The notes below the pieces were generated by a model. That model ran no database searches. It was not told the DNA's origin and worked only from the letters and a program-made list of their open reading frames with translations. From NCBI GenBank assembly GCA_910587655.1, contig CAJUND010000020.1:1-55181 (forward strand): a stretch of DNA of 55,181 nucleotides. The letters are read 5' to 3'. Shown in pieces: positions 26,023 to 34,268 of this stretch (position 1 is the stretch's first letter; every line of letters starts with the position of its first letter). The translations under genes were made by a program, and so were the position numbers. The stretch comes from an uncultured Agathobacter sp. Its GTDB lineage: Bacteria; Bacillota; Clostridia; Lachnospirales; Lachnospiraceae.

Positions 26023-27660
26023 TTAAATAGATACATCAAACGATACTCCATCTATACTGACAGATGGCGAACCAATGCTTCCTCCGGTATTTACCTTCAT
26101 ATCTGCTAACGGTGCTGCAGTTTCCGGCGCGGTATCCGTCTTTACCGGTTCTGCATTTACCGCGAATCCAGAAGCGGCTTTCTCCACAGCCGGGGCTGCT
26201 GTCCCTCCAGTATCCGCCGTCTGGATTACCGGCGTATTCGCTGCAGCGGCTTCTGCAATCTGTGATATTGCAGCGGCCGTATGCTGCTGTTCTTTCTGGA
26301 GCTGCTGGAAAAATGCACGCAGGTACTTTGCATCTGCTGCGGCAATCTCCTGCTGTTCCTTGGTACGGTGCTTGATTTTTAACAGCTTCAGGTCTTCCGG
26401 ATCCATATCAACCCCTGCATCCCCTGACAGCTCTTCTGTCAAATCATCCAGACTGGCTGCTGCTGCTTCCATGGATGTTTTCATCAGCTCTTCAAACTCC
26501 ATCATTAGTTCATCCATATCGATACTTACTTCGGGAGCCGGAGCTGACTGCTGAACGGCTGCAGCAAACAGTTCTACCAGGTTTTCGCCATCGGATTCCG
26601 CTCCTGTCTCCCCGTTGCGGAAATTATTCCACATCTCCATGTAAGCCTGTTCATCAAGCTTCTGCTGCTCTTCCTTATCAAATTTATCATTGTCCCCGCT
26701 GCACGGACCGCCGCGTTTTAACCGCTCCTCTTCCAGCAGATGTTTGACTTTCTTCTTTGCCACACGCTCAATTGACTCGGCATGCGTAAGGGCAATCCTT
26801 ACATAAGTCCTGTCGTAATCACCGGATATCAGCTTCTTCCGCAAGTCCACTGTCTGACGGCGCGCCCTCCCTGCTGCCTGTCTGGCGCCCATGGAAGTTT
26901 TTGCCCTGACAATCTGTGAAGATACTGATTTAAAGTAATAGTTAAATTTTTTGTATTTCTTTTTCGCATTTGCCTTTTTTGTTCCGGAGGATGAATATGT
27001 GGAACCTGAACGGTAACTCCTCTCTGATTCAGCCTGGTATTTTGAAGCATCAAATGCCTCTCTGGAATTTTTTGCGGAAGATGAATCATTCATTGTCTTC
27101 ATCATGGTTTCCGCAGCGCTGTCTGTAACTTCCGCCGCAGTCTCTGCTGCTGCTGTATTTTCTGCAGCGCTGCCCCCGGCTGTTTCCAGTCTGATACTTT
27201 CTCCGGCACTGCTGCCCTCAGCCCTCATGCTTCCAGATGAAACAGATTCTGCTTTTCCATTATCATTTCCGCCCAGCACACTTTTTGCCTTCCCGGAAGG
27301 TTTGCGCAGGCTTCCAATATTTTTTGCCGCCATATAAAGCGCCAGGCTGTGTTTTACAAGATAACTCTCATCTTTGGACGGTACCTGCTTTCCGCGCATA
27401 ATATTCTGCGCTATCCTCATTATCTTTGCAATGTCGGCCTGCTCGTCCTTATTCGCCGCGGCTTTTTTCTGTTCACTTTTCAGCTGTTCATAATAAAACT
27501 TTAAAAGTGCATCTTCTGACGGCTGGTAAGTTTCCTTCTGTTCCCACAGAACTTCCGGCTCCTGTTTATTCTGCTGCTGCACATCGGCAGCATTCAAATC
27601 ATTATTTTTTATCCCGGTTACAAATTCCGTTTGTGTGCCGGGCGCTCCCTGAACCTGCAT
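26023..27660 (-). CDS. Large low-complexity protein with basic core, unknown
   Basis: 545 residues, no signal peptide or membrane span. Residues 1-125 are helical and charged. Residues 125-225 are a Ser/Ala/Glu/Gly-rich linker. A strongly basic core follows (KKANAKKKYKKFNYYFKSV, then RARRQTVDLRKKLIS). The C-terminal third is acidic and alanine-rich, ending SVSIDGVSFDVSI. The ribosome site is GGAGG before the ATG at 27660. The pattern suggests a scaffold or nucleic-acid-binding protein, but I recognise no domain. It is monocistronic. Confidence 0.7.
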   Translation of the reverse strand: MQVQGAPGTQTEFVTGIKNNDLNAADVQQQNKQEPEVLWEQKETYQPSEDALLKFYYEQLKSEQKKAAANKDEQADIAKIMRIAQNIMRGKQVPSKDESYLVKHSLALYMAAKNIGSLRKPSGKAKSVLGGNDNGKAESVSSGSMRAEGSSAGESIRLETAGGSAAENTAAAETAAEVTDSAAETMMKTMNDSSSAKNSREAFDASKYQAESERSYRSGSTYSSSGTKKANAKKKYKKFNYYFKSVSSQIVRAKTSMGARQAAGRARRQTVDLRKKLISGDYDRTYVRIALTHAESIERVAKKKVKHLLEEERLKRGGPCSGDNDKFDKEEQQKLDEQAYMEMWNNFRNGETGAESDGENLVELFAAAVQQSAPAPEVSIDMDELMMEFEELMKTSMEAAAASLDDLTEELSGDAGVDMDPEDLKLLKIKHRTKEQQEIAAADAKYLRAFFQQLQKEQQHTAAAISQIAEAAAANTPVIQTADTGGTAAPAVEKAASGFAVNAEPVKTDTAPETAAPLADMKVNTGGSIGSPSVSIDGVSFDVSI

Positions 27661-27766
27661 ATATTCACCTCCATGTGACCTGTTTCAATTTTCTTACAGA
27701 ACATTTATCCCTTATACTTAAAATATCGGTGAATTATCAGGTAAAATTAACCGTAAAATAAAAAAG

Positions 27767-27785
27767 AGCAGGATTATCCCCTGCT
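27767..27785 (-). terminator. Intrinsic terminator
   Basis: AGCAGG pairs with CCTGCT around a 7-nt loop. On the minus strand it is followed by CTTTTTTATTTTAC. It ends the short gene(s) at 27825-28259. Confidence 0.8.
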
Positions 27786-27824
27786 AAAGTAAAATAATTT
27801 CATATGTATATTAAATTAAAATAA

Positions 27825-28097
27825 TTATCTGTTTGATAACCACATGCATTTATTCAGTAATCCCCTAAGGTCCTCTTCTTTCGCCCATGGAAATTTTCCA
27901 TGGCAAACATTGATGATTCTTTTCGCGATAGTTTCCGCCTCTTCCTCATGAGGCACAAACGGACAATCGTACATATCCGACATACAACGGAATACGTCCA
28001 CACAAAATCTATCAACCTTTTTCATAAAATCATATAGCACTTCAGAGTCCTCATTTTCGATAAACGGAAAGGCTGATTTAATCCCTTCCTCCCACAA
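27825..28097 (-). CDS. Short acidic protein or gene fragment
   Basis: 90 residues if a TTG at 28097 is used; no convincing ribosome site. Content includes SEVLYDFMKKVDRFCVDVFR and CHGKFPWAKEEDLRGLLNK. The frame just upstream (28106-28259) encodes another protein-like piece in a different frame, so the pair may be one gene broken by a frameshift. Family not recognised. Confidence 0.45.
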   Translation of the reverse strand: MWEEGIKSAFPFIENEDSEVLYDFMKKVDRFCVDVFRCMSDMYDCPFVPHEEEAETIAKRIINVCHGKFPWAKEEDLRGLLNKCMWLSNR

Positions 28098-28105
28098 ATA
28101 CTTTT

Positions 28106-28259
28106 TTAATGGTTATCTTCCAGGTAAAACGAAAAAATCTCTCCGGCTGCTTCTTTGTAACAAGGCGCCTCTATAATTTCAGCATTTGTTTCGTATTCTG
28201 CTAATTTCCTAAGTGCTGCTGCCTTGTCTTTCTCTACTTGTGTTTTCTCCTGCTTTTGT
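28106..28259 (-). pseudogene. Upstream gene fragment
   Basis: A stop-bounded frame without a start codon reading KAAALRKLAEYETNAEIIEA and ending FSFYLEDNH. It resembles coding sequence and lies directly before the frame at 27825-28097, offset by one frame. I take it as the possible front part of a broken gene. Confidence 0.35.
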
Positions 28260-28332
28260 TACTGCTATTTACAAATATTTTCAATATGTTATTTATTCTG
28301 ATTATTTCATCACTTCAATAAATATTTCCATA

Positions 28333-29775
28333 TCACGACCGAATCTGCTCCGTCTGGTATTTTTGCCCGCTGTCATCATACTCTGTCGAACCCCTTGGTT
28401 CTGCAGAGCTGTTTTTGCTTTCCAATTTTACTGATTCTGTTAGTTCCTTCTGGTTCTGCCCGATATCCGTCAGTCCTCCCGTATCATCTTCCATCGCATA
28501 CAAATCCGGTGCATCCTGTTTTCCTGCATTTTGTCCGGTATCTGTCTGTCCGTTCGTATCTTTGGTAACCGGGTTTTTCGGTACCTGCTGTCTTTCCCCA
28601 TTTTGTCCTCTGTCTGGTTTTCCCGTGTCATTTTCCTTTGGTTCTGTATCTGCTGTCTGTTCCTGGCTCGTATCTGAATACTTCACATGGAATGTAACGG
28701 TTTCTGATTTATTTCCTGAAGTATCTGATGCGTATGCTTTTACTTCATAAATACCATACCTTTTCCCCTGCACGGCATTCATCAGCTGGTCGGCTTCCAG
28801 TGAAATATATTCACCGGACAGATTTTTTCCATTGTCCTTTGCGCTTACATTTTCCTTCAGCTGCTTTTCCAGTTTCTCCTTTTCAGAAACATCCGTGATG
28901 GTAATACTTTCTTTTTTATTTTCAATTACTGGTGCCTGTGTATCTTCTACGGTAACTGTTATTTTCTTTTCCGATATATTTCCTAATTCATCTTCTACGG
29001 TAAATGTAATTTCATACTTTCCTGTCTTTTCCATATCACAGTTATCTGTTACATTTACTTTCAGTTCTTTTCCTTTGTAATCAACTGCTGTTACATTTTC
29101 TGTCCAGTCCGGTTTTTTGGAACCGGCTTCTACGGTTTTATCTTCTGCTCCTTTTATCTCTGGCGCACTCTTGCTCCATGGATTATTTTCATCCGGATCG
29201 GTTGGATCCCATCCGCGGTACGGGCTTGAAGTATCAATCTGTATCGTGGAAGGTTTTCCGAGCGGTCCGGGATTTTCTTTATCATCATATATGGTAACTA
29301 CTGTTCCCGAAGGGCAGTTGTCATAAATCCATTTTGAATCCGCAACACTCAGCCGTACGCAGCCGTGTGAAGCCTGGGTACCCAGCCGGTTATATCCGTT
29401 ATAGGCTAAAGTTCCCGGATCTGTATCATTATAGTAAACAGAGTGAAAAAGAATATGTCCGGTAATTCTGCTGCAGTACTGTCCATATACCTTGCCATCC
29501 AGTTCATGCCAGCGGTATTTCATGGAAAGGTCGAATGTTCCTGTCGGTGTCGCGTTGTTTGCACCTGTGGAGCAGGTCATTGCCTTAACCGGAACACTGT
29601 ACTCCCCATTATCATCCTTTTCATATATAGTAACCACGTTCTGCTGCCGGTTTACCTTTATATAATATGGACTTTCTTCTGCCTTTACAGTTTCTGGCAT
29701 TCCTACTATAAAAATAAACGCCATTACAGCAAATACTCCATATAAAAATTTCAGGCTTTCCTTTTTCACTCTCAT
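28333..29775 (-). CDS. Secreted L,D-transpeptidase (YkuD) with Ig-like domains
   Basis: 480 residues. Signal peptide 1-32, YkuD catalytic domain about 37-165 with the catalytic motif HGCVRL at 137-142 (Cys139). One or two bacterial Ig-like domains span about 200-365 (repeated VTVEDTQAPVIEN type text). The C-terminal tail is rich in Asp, Gly, Gln and Thr and probably spans the wall. It should form 3-3 crosslinks in peptidoglycan or attach proteins to it. There is no LPXTG. It has its own promoter at 29808-29836. Confidence 0.92.
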   Translation of the reverse strand: MRVKKESLKFLYGVFAVMAFIFIVGMPETVKAEESPYYIKVNRQQNVVTIYEKDDNGEYSVPVKAMTCSTGANNATPTGTFDLSMKYRWHELDGKVYGQYCSRITGHILFHSVYYNDTDPGTLAYNGYNRLGTQASHGCVRLSVADSKWIYDNCPSGTVVTIYDDKENPGPLGKPSTIQIDTSSPYRGWDPTDPDENNPWSKSAPEIKGAEDKTVEAGSKKPDWTENVTAVDYKGKELKVNVTDNCDMEKTGKYEITFTVEDELGNISEKKITVTVEDTQAPVIENKKESITITDVSEKEKLEKQLKENVSAKDNGKNLSGEYISLEADQLMNAVQGKRYGIYEVKAYASDTSGNKSETVTFHVKYSDTSQEQTADTEPKENDTGKPDRGQNGERQQVPKNPVTKDTNGQTDTGQNAGKQDAPDLYAMEDDTGGLTDIGQNQKELTESVKLESKNSSAEPRGSTEYDDSGQKYQTEQIRS

Positions 29776-29807
29776 GTCATTTCCTCGTTTATGTTATATT
29801 TGGTCTA

Positions 29808-29836
29808 ATCCTAGTACAACATGTCCGCAAAGTCAA
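29808..29836 (-). promoter_or_regulatory. Putative promoter of the L,D-transpeptidase gene
   Basis: On the minus strand TTGACT and TAGGAT are spaced by 17 bp. The start codon lies about 33 bp downstream of the -10. Confidence 0.6.
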
Positions 29837-30564
29837 GCATTTCCAAGGCTTCCGACGCTCTCCGGGATGCCCATCCAGTCAAAAAAATGAGGTGGATTTT
29901 TTTAGAAATTTCTTTTCTGGATTCAATTTGTTACTTTTTTGCGTGTAATTTTACGAAAAGTTAAAAACAGATTTGTTAAAATTTTTGAAGGAATTTTTCC
30001 TGAAATTTCTTAAAAAAAATTTTTTGAAAATGCACTTTTTCCGTGGTTTTGACACGTATTTTCACATATTTTTTAATTTTTGGCACGATTCTTGTTTACT
30101 GGAAGAATTCTGAACCGTACCATTGTTTTTTTCTTAAAAACAGGTGTATTTTTTACCACTTAATTAATTTTGTAGCGGATAATAATATATACTGTAAACA
30201 CTGTTTTTCTCTCAATCCTGCACCACTTCTGCTGTTTACGGACAGATACAGGATACAGGGGTGCTTTTTGGTATAGAAAGTCATTCTTGCGGTATCTGAA
30301 TAGATTTTTAACTTTTTTGGTCAAATGACCCATTTACGGTAAAAATTTATGCCTTTTATACCCCAGAAAATCATCTTTTCGTGGAAAATTGGTCAAAATC
30401 TTTATATGGTTCCTATTTTTACTGCTAATTTATATATAGTTAATTTATGATTTAACTTATTATTCATTTATGCTTTCTGCCTGTTTTTTGTATTCTGTTT
30501 TCCCTGCAGACTCTAAAATGCACCCCTGTTCTGCCTTTTTTCATTCTAACTACTTTACCAGTTT
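29837..30564. other. Long A/T-rich intergenic region
   Basis: About 730 bp with no supportable gene on either strand. It contains many T-runs, and a more G+C-rich 50-bp patch at 29840-29890 directly upstream of the transpeptidase promoter. I found no match to riboswitch consensus sequences that I know. Confidence 0.6.
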
Positions 30565-31059
30565 CTATCTCCTGTCTGTATTCCGTTTATCTGCTGTCTT
30601 TGCCTTATACAGATTTTCATTCATTTTCCGGACATTATTTTTTCCGCGTACAAACTGAACAATCCATATGATGACAAATATCAGCGCAAAAATTCCAAAG
30701 TAACTTAAAAATCCTTTCACGCTGTGTTCCATCCAGTAAGTAAGGTATGCGACCGGCATCATAATTACAGAAACAATAAAGAAATAGATTCCGCTCTGTT
30801 TGACGATACTCCAGTGGTCAATTTCCCAAATGACAGAGGATGCCGCAAATCCTGTTCCAAGCAGTCCGCAGAGAAGTGTCTGCACGATTACCGCCCTGAT
30901 TTCATTTCCCATCATAGTAACCAGCTCCGGGACACATGGTGCATAATACCCTTTCGCCCAGATCAGGGAAATTACAATTGTAATCAGATAACCAATGGAA
31001 ATACCGATTGGAAATCCAAGTGCTCCTCGTTTAAGTATTTGCATTTTCAAATTTTTCAT
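30565..31059 (-). CDS. DUF3021 membrane protein, partner of LytTR regulator
   Basis: About 164 residues with four transmembrane helices (for example FPIGISIGYLITIVISLIW and IYFFIVSVIMMPVAYLTYW), typical DUF3021. The ATG at 31059 follows GAGGTG by seven bases. It is 10 nt downstream of the LytTR gene. In streptococci LytTR regulators are paired with small membrane proteins that restrain them (HdrRM, BrsRM); by analogy this protein is the membrane antagonist. Confidence 0.85.
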   Translation of the reverse strand: MKNLKMQILKRGALGFPIGISIGYLITIVISLIWAKGYYAPCVPELVTMMGNEIRAVIVQTLLCGLLGTGFAASSVIWEIDHWSIVKQSGIYFFIVSVIMMPVAYLTYWMEHSVKGFLSYFGIFALIFVIIWIVQFVRGKNNVRKMNENLYKAKTADKRNTDRR

Positions 31060-31069
31060 ATTCTTCACC

Positions 31070-31510
31070 TCATAATCCTAATATTCTTTTAATTTTGGAA
31101 ACATAACGTCTGGACACATAGGTCACGGTTTTGTTTTCCAGTTTCACACAAATGGTTCCGGAAAAGCTTAAATCAAAGTTACTGACTTTTTTCAAATTAA
31201 TAATCTCTGAATTTGAAATTCTGACAAACTGGTTCGCGTCCAGCCGCTCCTCCAGTTCATACAGTCTGAGACGTATGGTGTATTCCCCTTTTTCAGTTAC
31301 GGCAAAAACTTTTCCGGAGTTTGCGTAAATCCGAATCAGTTCCGCCTGGTCCAGTACCTCGACTTTATCATTCCTGCTGCCTGAAATGATCCGCGGAACA
31401 TCCCCAGACAGTTTCTTTACGACTTCCTGAACTTCCTCTGTCACTGCGGAAGCCAGGATAATGATTTTTGGTTCTGTATACGAGCTGTCAATTTTAACCT
31501 CAACCTGCAT
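31070..31510 (-). CDS. LytTR DNA-binding regulator without receiver domain
   Basis: 146 residues. The C-terminal 95 residues are a LytTR domain (RLRLYELEERLDANQFVRIS, NLKKVS, then RRYVSKIKRIL). The N-terminus lacks a phospho-receiver and is a small alpha/beta part seen in this regulator class. A GGAGGTGA ribosome site lies before the ATG. With the DUF3021 gene downstream it forms a LytTR regulatory system. The promoter carries two LytTR-type half sites (31560-31583), suggesting autoregulation. Confidence 0.92.
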   Translation of the reverse strand: MQVEVKIDSSYTEPKIIILASAVTEEVQEVVKKLSGDVPRIISGSRNDKVEVLDQAELIRIYANSGKVFAVTEKGEYTIRLRLYELEERLDANQFVRISNSEIINLKKVSNFDLSFSGTICVKLENKTVTYVSRRYVSKIKRILGL

Positions 31511-31535
31511 CTGGTCACCTCCTTATCATGTCATT

Positions 31536-31583
31536 ATTATATGGAAAAGGGAATTTCGCATCAACTGTTTACTGATAAACGGT
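31536..31583 (-). promoter_or_regulatory. lytTR promoter with overlapping LytTR-type half sites
   Basis: On the minus strand, -35 TTGATG (31559-31564) and -10 TATAAT (31536-31541) are spaced by 17 bp. ACCGTTTAT (31575-31583) and ACAGTTGAT (31560-31568) both fit the 9-bp LytTR half-site pattern [TA][AC][AC]GTTN[AG][TG] and repeat directly at 15-bp spacing, the second overlapping the -35. Confidence 0.65.
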
Positions 31584-32198
31584 CGTTTTTGCGATACAGA
31601 TGGTTAAAAATACATTTATTAATTATAGATTTAATCATTATTTTTGTGGGGATTTTAGCAGATTTTGACTGGGAATTAGACTTGGAACTCACCATTTTTT
31701 GAGAAAAAGGAATATATTATGTTAGAAAAAATGGGAAAAAAGAGGAAAAAGAAGGACTTTCTTCTATATATAATACATATAAAATTCAAGTAACATCTGG
31801 CAAATTTTCGGGTTATTTTTAAACTATAACTATTTTCCGCTTTTATTTTTAACAAGTTGCTAATAAAATCATTTTTATTAAACGGCTACTGTCAGTTTCA
31901 TAAGTGCTTACGTTTTCCGTTAAAAAACAGTCACAGAGGATATTTTGTATATATTCTCTGTGACTGAATATTTCAATATTCAATAAATCAATCAATTTTT
32001 CATTATATAATTTCTAATATAATAAAAAACTTATAAGGCATGAACACAAATTCTCCAGCAATTTATAAGTAACTCCATCAGCAGCAAAACATAGGTTTTG
32101 TAAACTGTGCTATGTTTTCTGAAGTGTACAACTATAATTATCTACATACTATTTATTATAGATAGCAATCAATAAGTAAAATATCAAGAATAAAATTA
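31584..32198. other. A/T-rich intergenic region
   Basis: About 615 bp with no gene I can support. It holds a clear hairpin at 31928-31966 and a weaker one (AAAACATAG / CTATGTTTT) near 32087-32116. Confidence 0.6.
31928..31966 (-). terminator. Terminator-like hairpin
   Basis: An 11-bp perfect stem CAGTCACAGAG / CTCTGTGACTG extends through an imperfect inner stem. On the minus strand it is followed by TTTTTTAAC. It probably ends transcription from the SUKH-like gene at 32199. Confidence 0.75.
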
Positions 32199-32762
32199 TT
32201 ACGGAATTTCCACTAAATCTATTTTATCAAGAAACTCCTGTGCACTATCCGCAATCACTCCATACGGATTTTCTTCATACACATCATAATATCCGTAACC
32301 CATATCCACCCATTCAAACTTTCCAGTGTCATTGTTAAAAATCAAGGAAATCTGTCCAATATTGAGCAGAATCTCTCCGATATATGCCCTGTGTCCCAGA
32401 TTATTTCCGCCAGTCCAGTCTCCAAAAAATGCGTCTTTAAAAAACCGGCATAATTCATTACTGTTTTCCTGGGGCAGGTACAGGCTAAGCCCACAAAATT
32501 CCCTACCACCGTTTGCATCTTCAAGCCAGTTTTCCTTGTTCACATATTCCTTTACAAATTTACCAGGATTGAATTTCATTATTCCGTCTAAGCTATCAGA
32601 ATTTTTATCCTCTGCAGAAATCCTTGAATAAAAATCCTTTAAATTTTCATGTAGCTGGAATCCAACCGTATTTTCCACTCCGGTCCAGTCAACTTCAATT
32701 GTTCCTGGCTTTGAAACTTTCCACTTTTCAATACATATTTTTCCTTTGTTTCTGTTTTCCAT
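32199..32762 (-). CDS. SMI1/KNR4 (SUKH) family protein
   Basis: About 187 residues. SUKH pattern: VGFQLHENLKDFYSRISAED near the N-terminus (the early helix after a Pro/Gly-rich strand), LNIGQISLIFNNDTGKFEWV in the centre and NPYGVIADSAQEFLDKI at the end, the last being highly typical of SMI1/KNR4. The ATG at 32762 follows CGAGGT. The next upstream gene in the same direction is another small acidic protein. Probable orphan immunity protein. Confidence 0.78.
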   Translation of the reverse strand: MENRNKGKICIEKWKVSKPGTIEVDWTGVENTVGFQLHENLKDFYSRISAEDKNSDSLDGIMKFNPGKFVKEYVNKENWLEDANGGREFCGLSLYLPQENSNELCRFFKDAFFGDWTGGNNLGHRAYIGEILLNIGQISLIFNNDTGKFEWVDMGYGYYDVYEENPYGVIADSAQEFLDKIDLVEIP

Positions 32763-32850
32763 AGTTTTACCTCGCTTTTTATTTTTCATTTATACTGCAA
32801 TTTCATCCATGTTACTTTTACAGACTTTTATGTCCATTTTTCCACTGCTG

Positions 32851-33261
32851 CTATAACAGATTCCCGTCCACATATTCTGCTACATCTGTCCAGTCAGCAA
32901 ATTCCGGCTCATTTCCTTCATTGGTTTCAATTTCAAAATCATACTCCCGAAAATCCCGGATACATTTTCCGTCTTTAATATGAATAAACTCTGCATTTCC
33001 ATTGTCATCATTATAATATCCGTAAACCAGTTCCCTGCCGTCCGCTGCCTCAAGCCATGATGAAATTTCCCATGCAAAAAAATCCTCTTCAGACAAATCC
33101 TCAAATGATACCCCGTCCTCCAGTTCTGTCATATAAATATTCCCTGCGTGATATGAACCCAATCCTTCATCATATTTCCACTCAGCATTACTCTTCATTT
33201 CTTTTGAATACCATTCCATTGGATTTTCGATTTTTCCTTTAATTAAAAATATACTTGGCAT
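32851..33261 (-). CDS. Small acidic protein, immunity-like
   Basis: About 136 residues, acidic, no membrane segment. The ATG at 33261 (MPSIFLIKG) has GAGGGAG upstream; the long upstream extension to 33450 has no ribosome site and is implausible. A tryptophan/aspartate-rich region (EDFFAWEISSWLEAADGREL) and the tail WTDVAEYVDGNLL are visible. It is paired with the SUKH-like gene 88 nt downstream. No family recognised. Confidence 0.6.
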   Translation of the reverse strand: MPSIFLIKGKIENPMEWYSKEMKSNAEWKYDEGLGSYHAGNIYMTELEDGVSFEDLSEEDFFAWEISSWLEAADGRELVYGYYNDDNGNAEFIHIKDGKCIRDFREYDFEIETNEGNEPEFADWTDVAEYVDGNLL

Positions 33262-33500
33262 TTTGCTCTCCCTCGTATGATTTTCCACCTGAACTTTTAT
33301 TCTGGCAGATAGTTTCCTGTTTTTGCTTCGCCTGGACCCTTTTTGTGATTTATTTTCAGTATATCTTATTGCATGTGGAAAAACAATTACATTCATCCAA
33401 TTACTATTGCCACTACTAAAAAGATACAGTAAAATTTTCTTATAAAACAAATTTTGGACAATATTTAAACCTATTTCTTCTTATTATAATGGAGGATATT

Positions 33501-34010
33501 ATGAAACAGAAAATTGTCATTATAGGTTACAGCGGAAGCGGAAAATCCACTCTGGCACAGCAGCTGGGAAAACTGCATGGATGTGAGGTACTGCACCTGG
33601 ACTGTATACACTGGATGCCCGGATGGAAGGAACGGGAAAAATCCGAAGTAAAACAGATTGTTACAGATTTTCTGGATTCACATGACAGCTGGGTCATCGA
33701 CGGAAACTACTCATATGCCTGCCTTGACCGGCGTATCAATGAAGCAACCCAGATTGTCAGTCTCAATTTTCCGGCTCATATCTGTCTGTACCGCGTCCTG
33801 AAACGTTATTTTTTCAACCGCGGAAAAAGCCGGAAATCCATGACAGACGGGTGTGACGAGAAAATTGACTGGGAATTTTTCTGGTGGGTTGTCCATAAAG
33901 GCAGGAATAAGTCAAAAAAAGAATGGTACAAAAACATCTGTAAAGAAAACAGCGGCAAAACCGTAATACTTAAAAACCCTAGTATGGTACGGAAATTCCT
34001 GAATACTTAA
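33501..34010 (+). CDS. P-loop adenylate-kinase-like protein (topology-modulation type)
   Basis: About 169 residues. Walker A GYSGSGKSTLAQQL near residues 7-20 and LHLDCIHWMPGW just after it match the family annotated as DNA topology modulation protein or FlaR-like kinases; VIDGNYSY and the C-terminal VILKNP are also typical. The biochemical substrate of the family is not established. The ATG at 33501 follows GGAGG by six bases. It is a lone plus-strand gene among minus-strand neighbours. Confidence 0.85.
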   Translation: MKQKIVIIGYSGSGKSTLAQQLGKLHGCEVLHLDCIHWMPGWKEREKSEVKQIVTDFLDSHDSWVIDGNYSYACLDRRINEATQIVSLNFPAHICLYRVLKRYFFNRGKSRKSMTDGCDEKIDWEFFWWVVHKGRNKSKKEWYKNICKENSGKTVILKNPSMVRKFLNT

Positions 34011-34012
34011 AC

Positions 34013-34237
34013 TTATAAACCAAATTTCTCCCAGTCTTTTACATCTGTAATAACGGGGAGCCAGCAGTCAAGTTTAAAATTTGCTTTCTTCCTTGACTTT
34101 ACAGATGTATCTGCTGGCTGAAAAGATATATCATATCCATACTTTACTATTTTTCCATTTTCGGTTTCTACAAAAAAGGCGGTTTGCCTTGTATTTGTAT
34201 TTAATTCAAAGTTTATTCCATCCAGAATCAGTCCCAT
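34013..34237 (-). CDS. Small hypothetical protein, 74 residues
   Basis: A short soluble protein with a beta-rich first half (ILDGINFELNTNTRQTAFFV) and a tryptophan near the C-terminus. AAGGGAG lies before the ATG. The size and acidic/aromatic mix resemble immunity-type fragments, but nothing is recognised. It ends 2 nt from the convergent kinase-like gene. Confidence 0.5.
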   Translation of the reverse strand: MGLILDGINFELNTNTRQTAFFVETENGKIVKYGYDISFQPADTSVKSRKKANFKLDCWLPVITDVKDWEKFGL

Positions 34238-34268
34238 TTGAGTTCTCCCTTGTCTTTTATTGAATAAT

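Noticed and set aside
30080..30100. Sigma-54-like promoter TGGCACG with TTGTT
   Set aside because: The -12 element lacks the required GC, and there is no plus-strand gene downstream for more than 3 kb.
29837..30300. Riboswitch (c-di-GMP, c-di-AMP) upstream of the L,D-transpeptidase gene
   Set aside because: No conserved core of either class could be found on the minus strand, and the likely promoter lies close to the gene, downstream of this region.
32087..32116. Hairpin AAAACATAG/CTATGTTTT as a terminator
   Set aside because: There is no T tract on either strand and it is weaker than the hairpin at 31928-31966.
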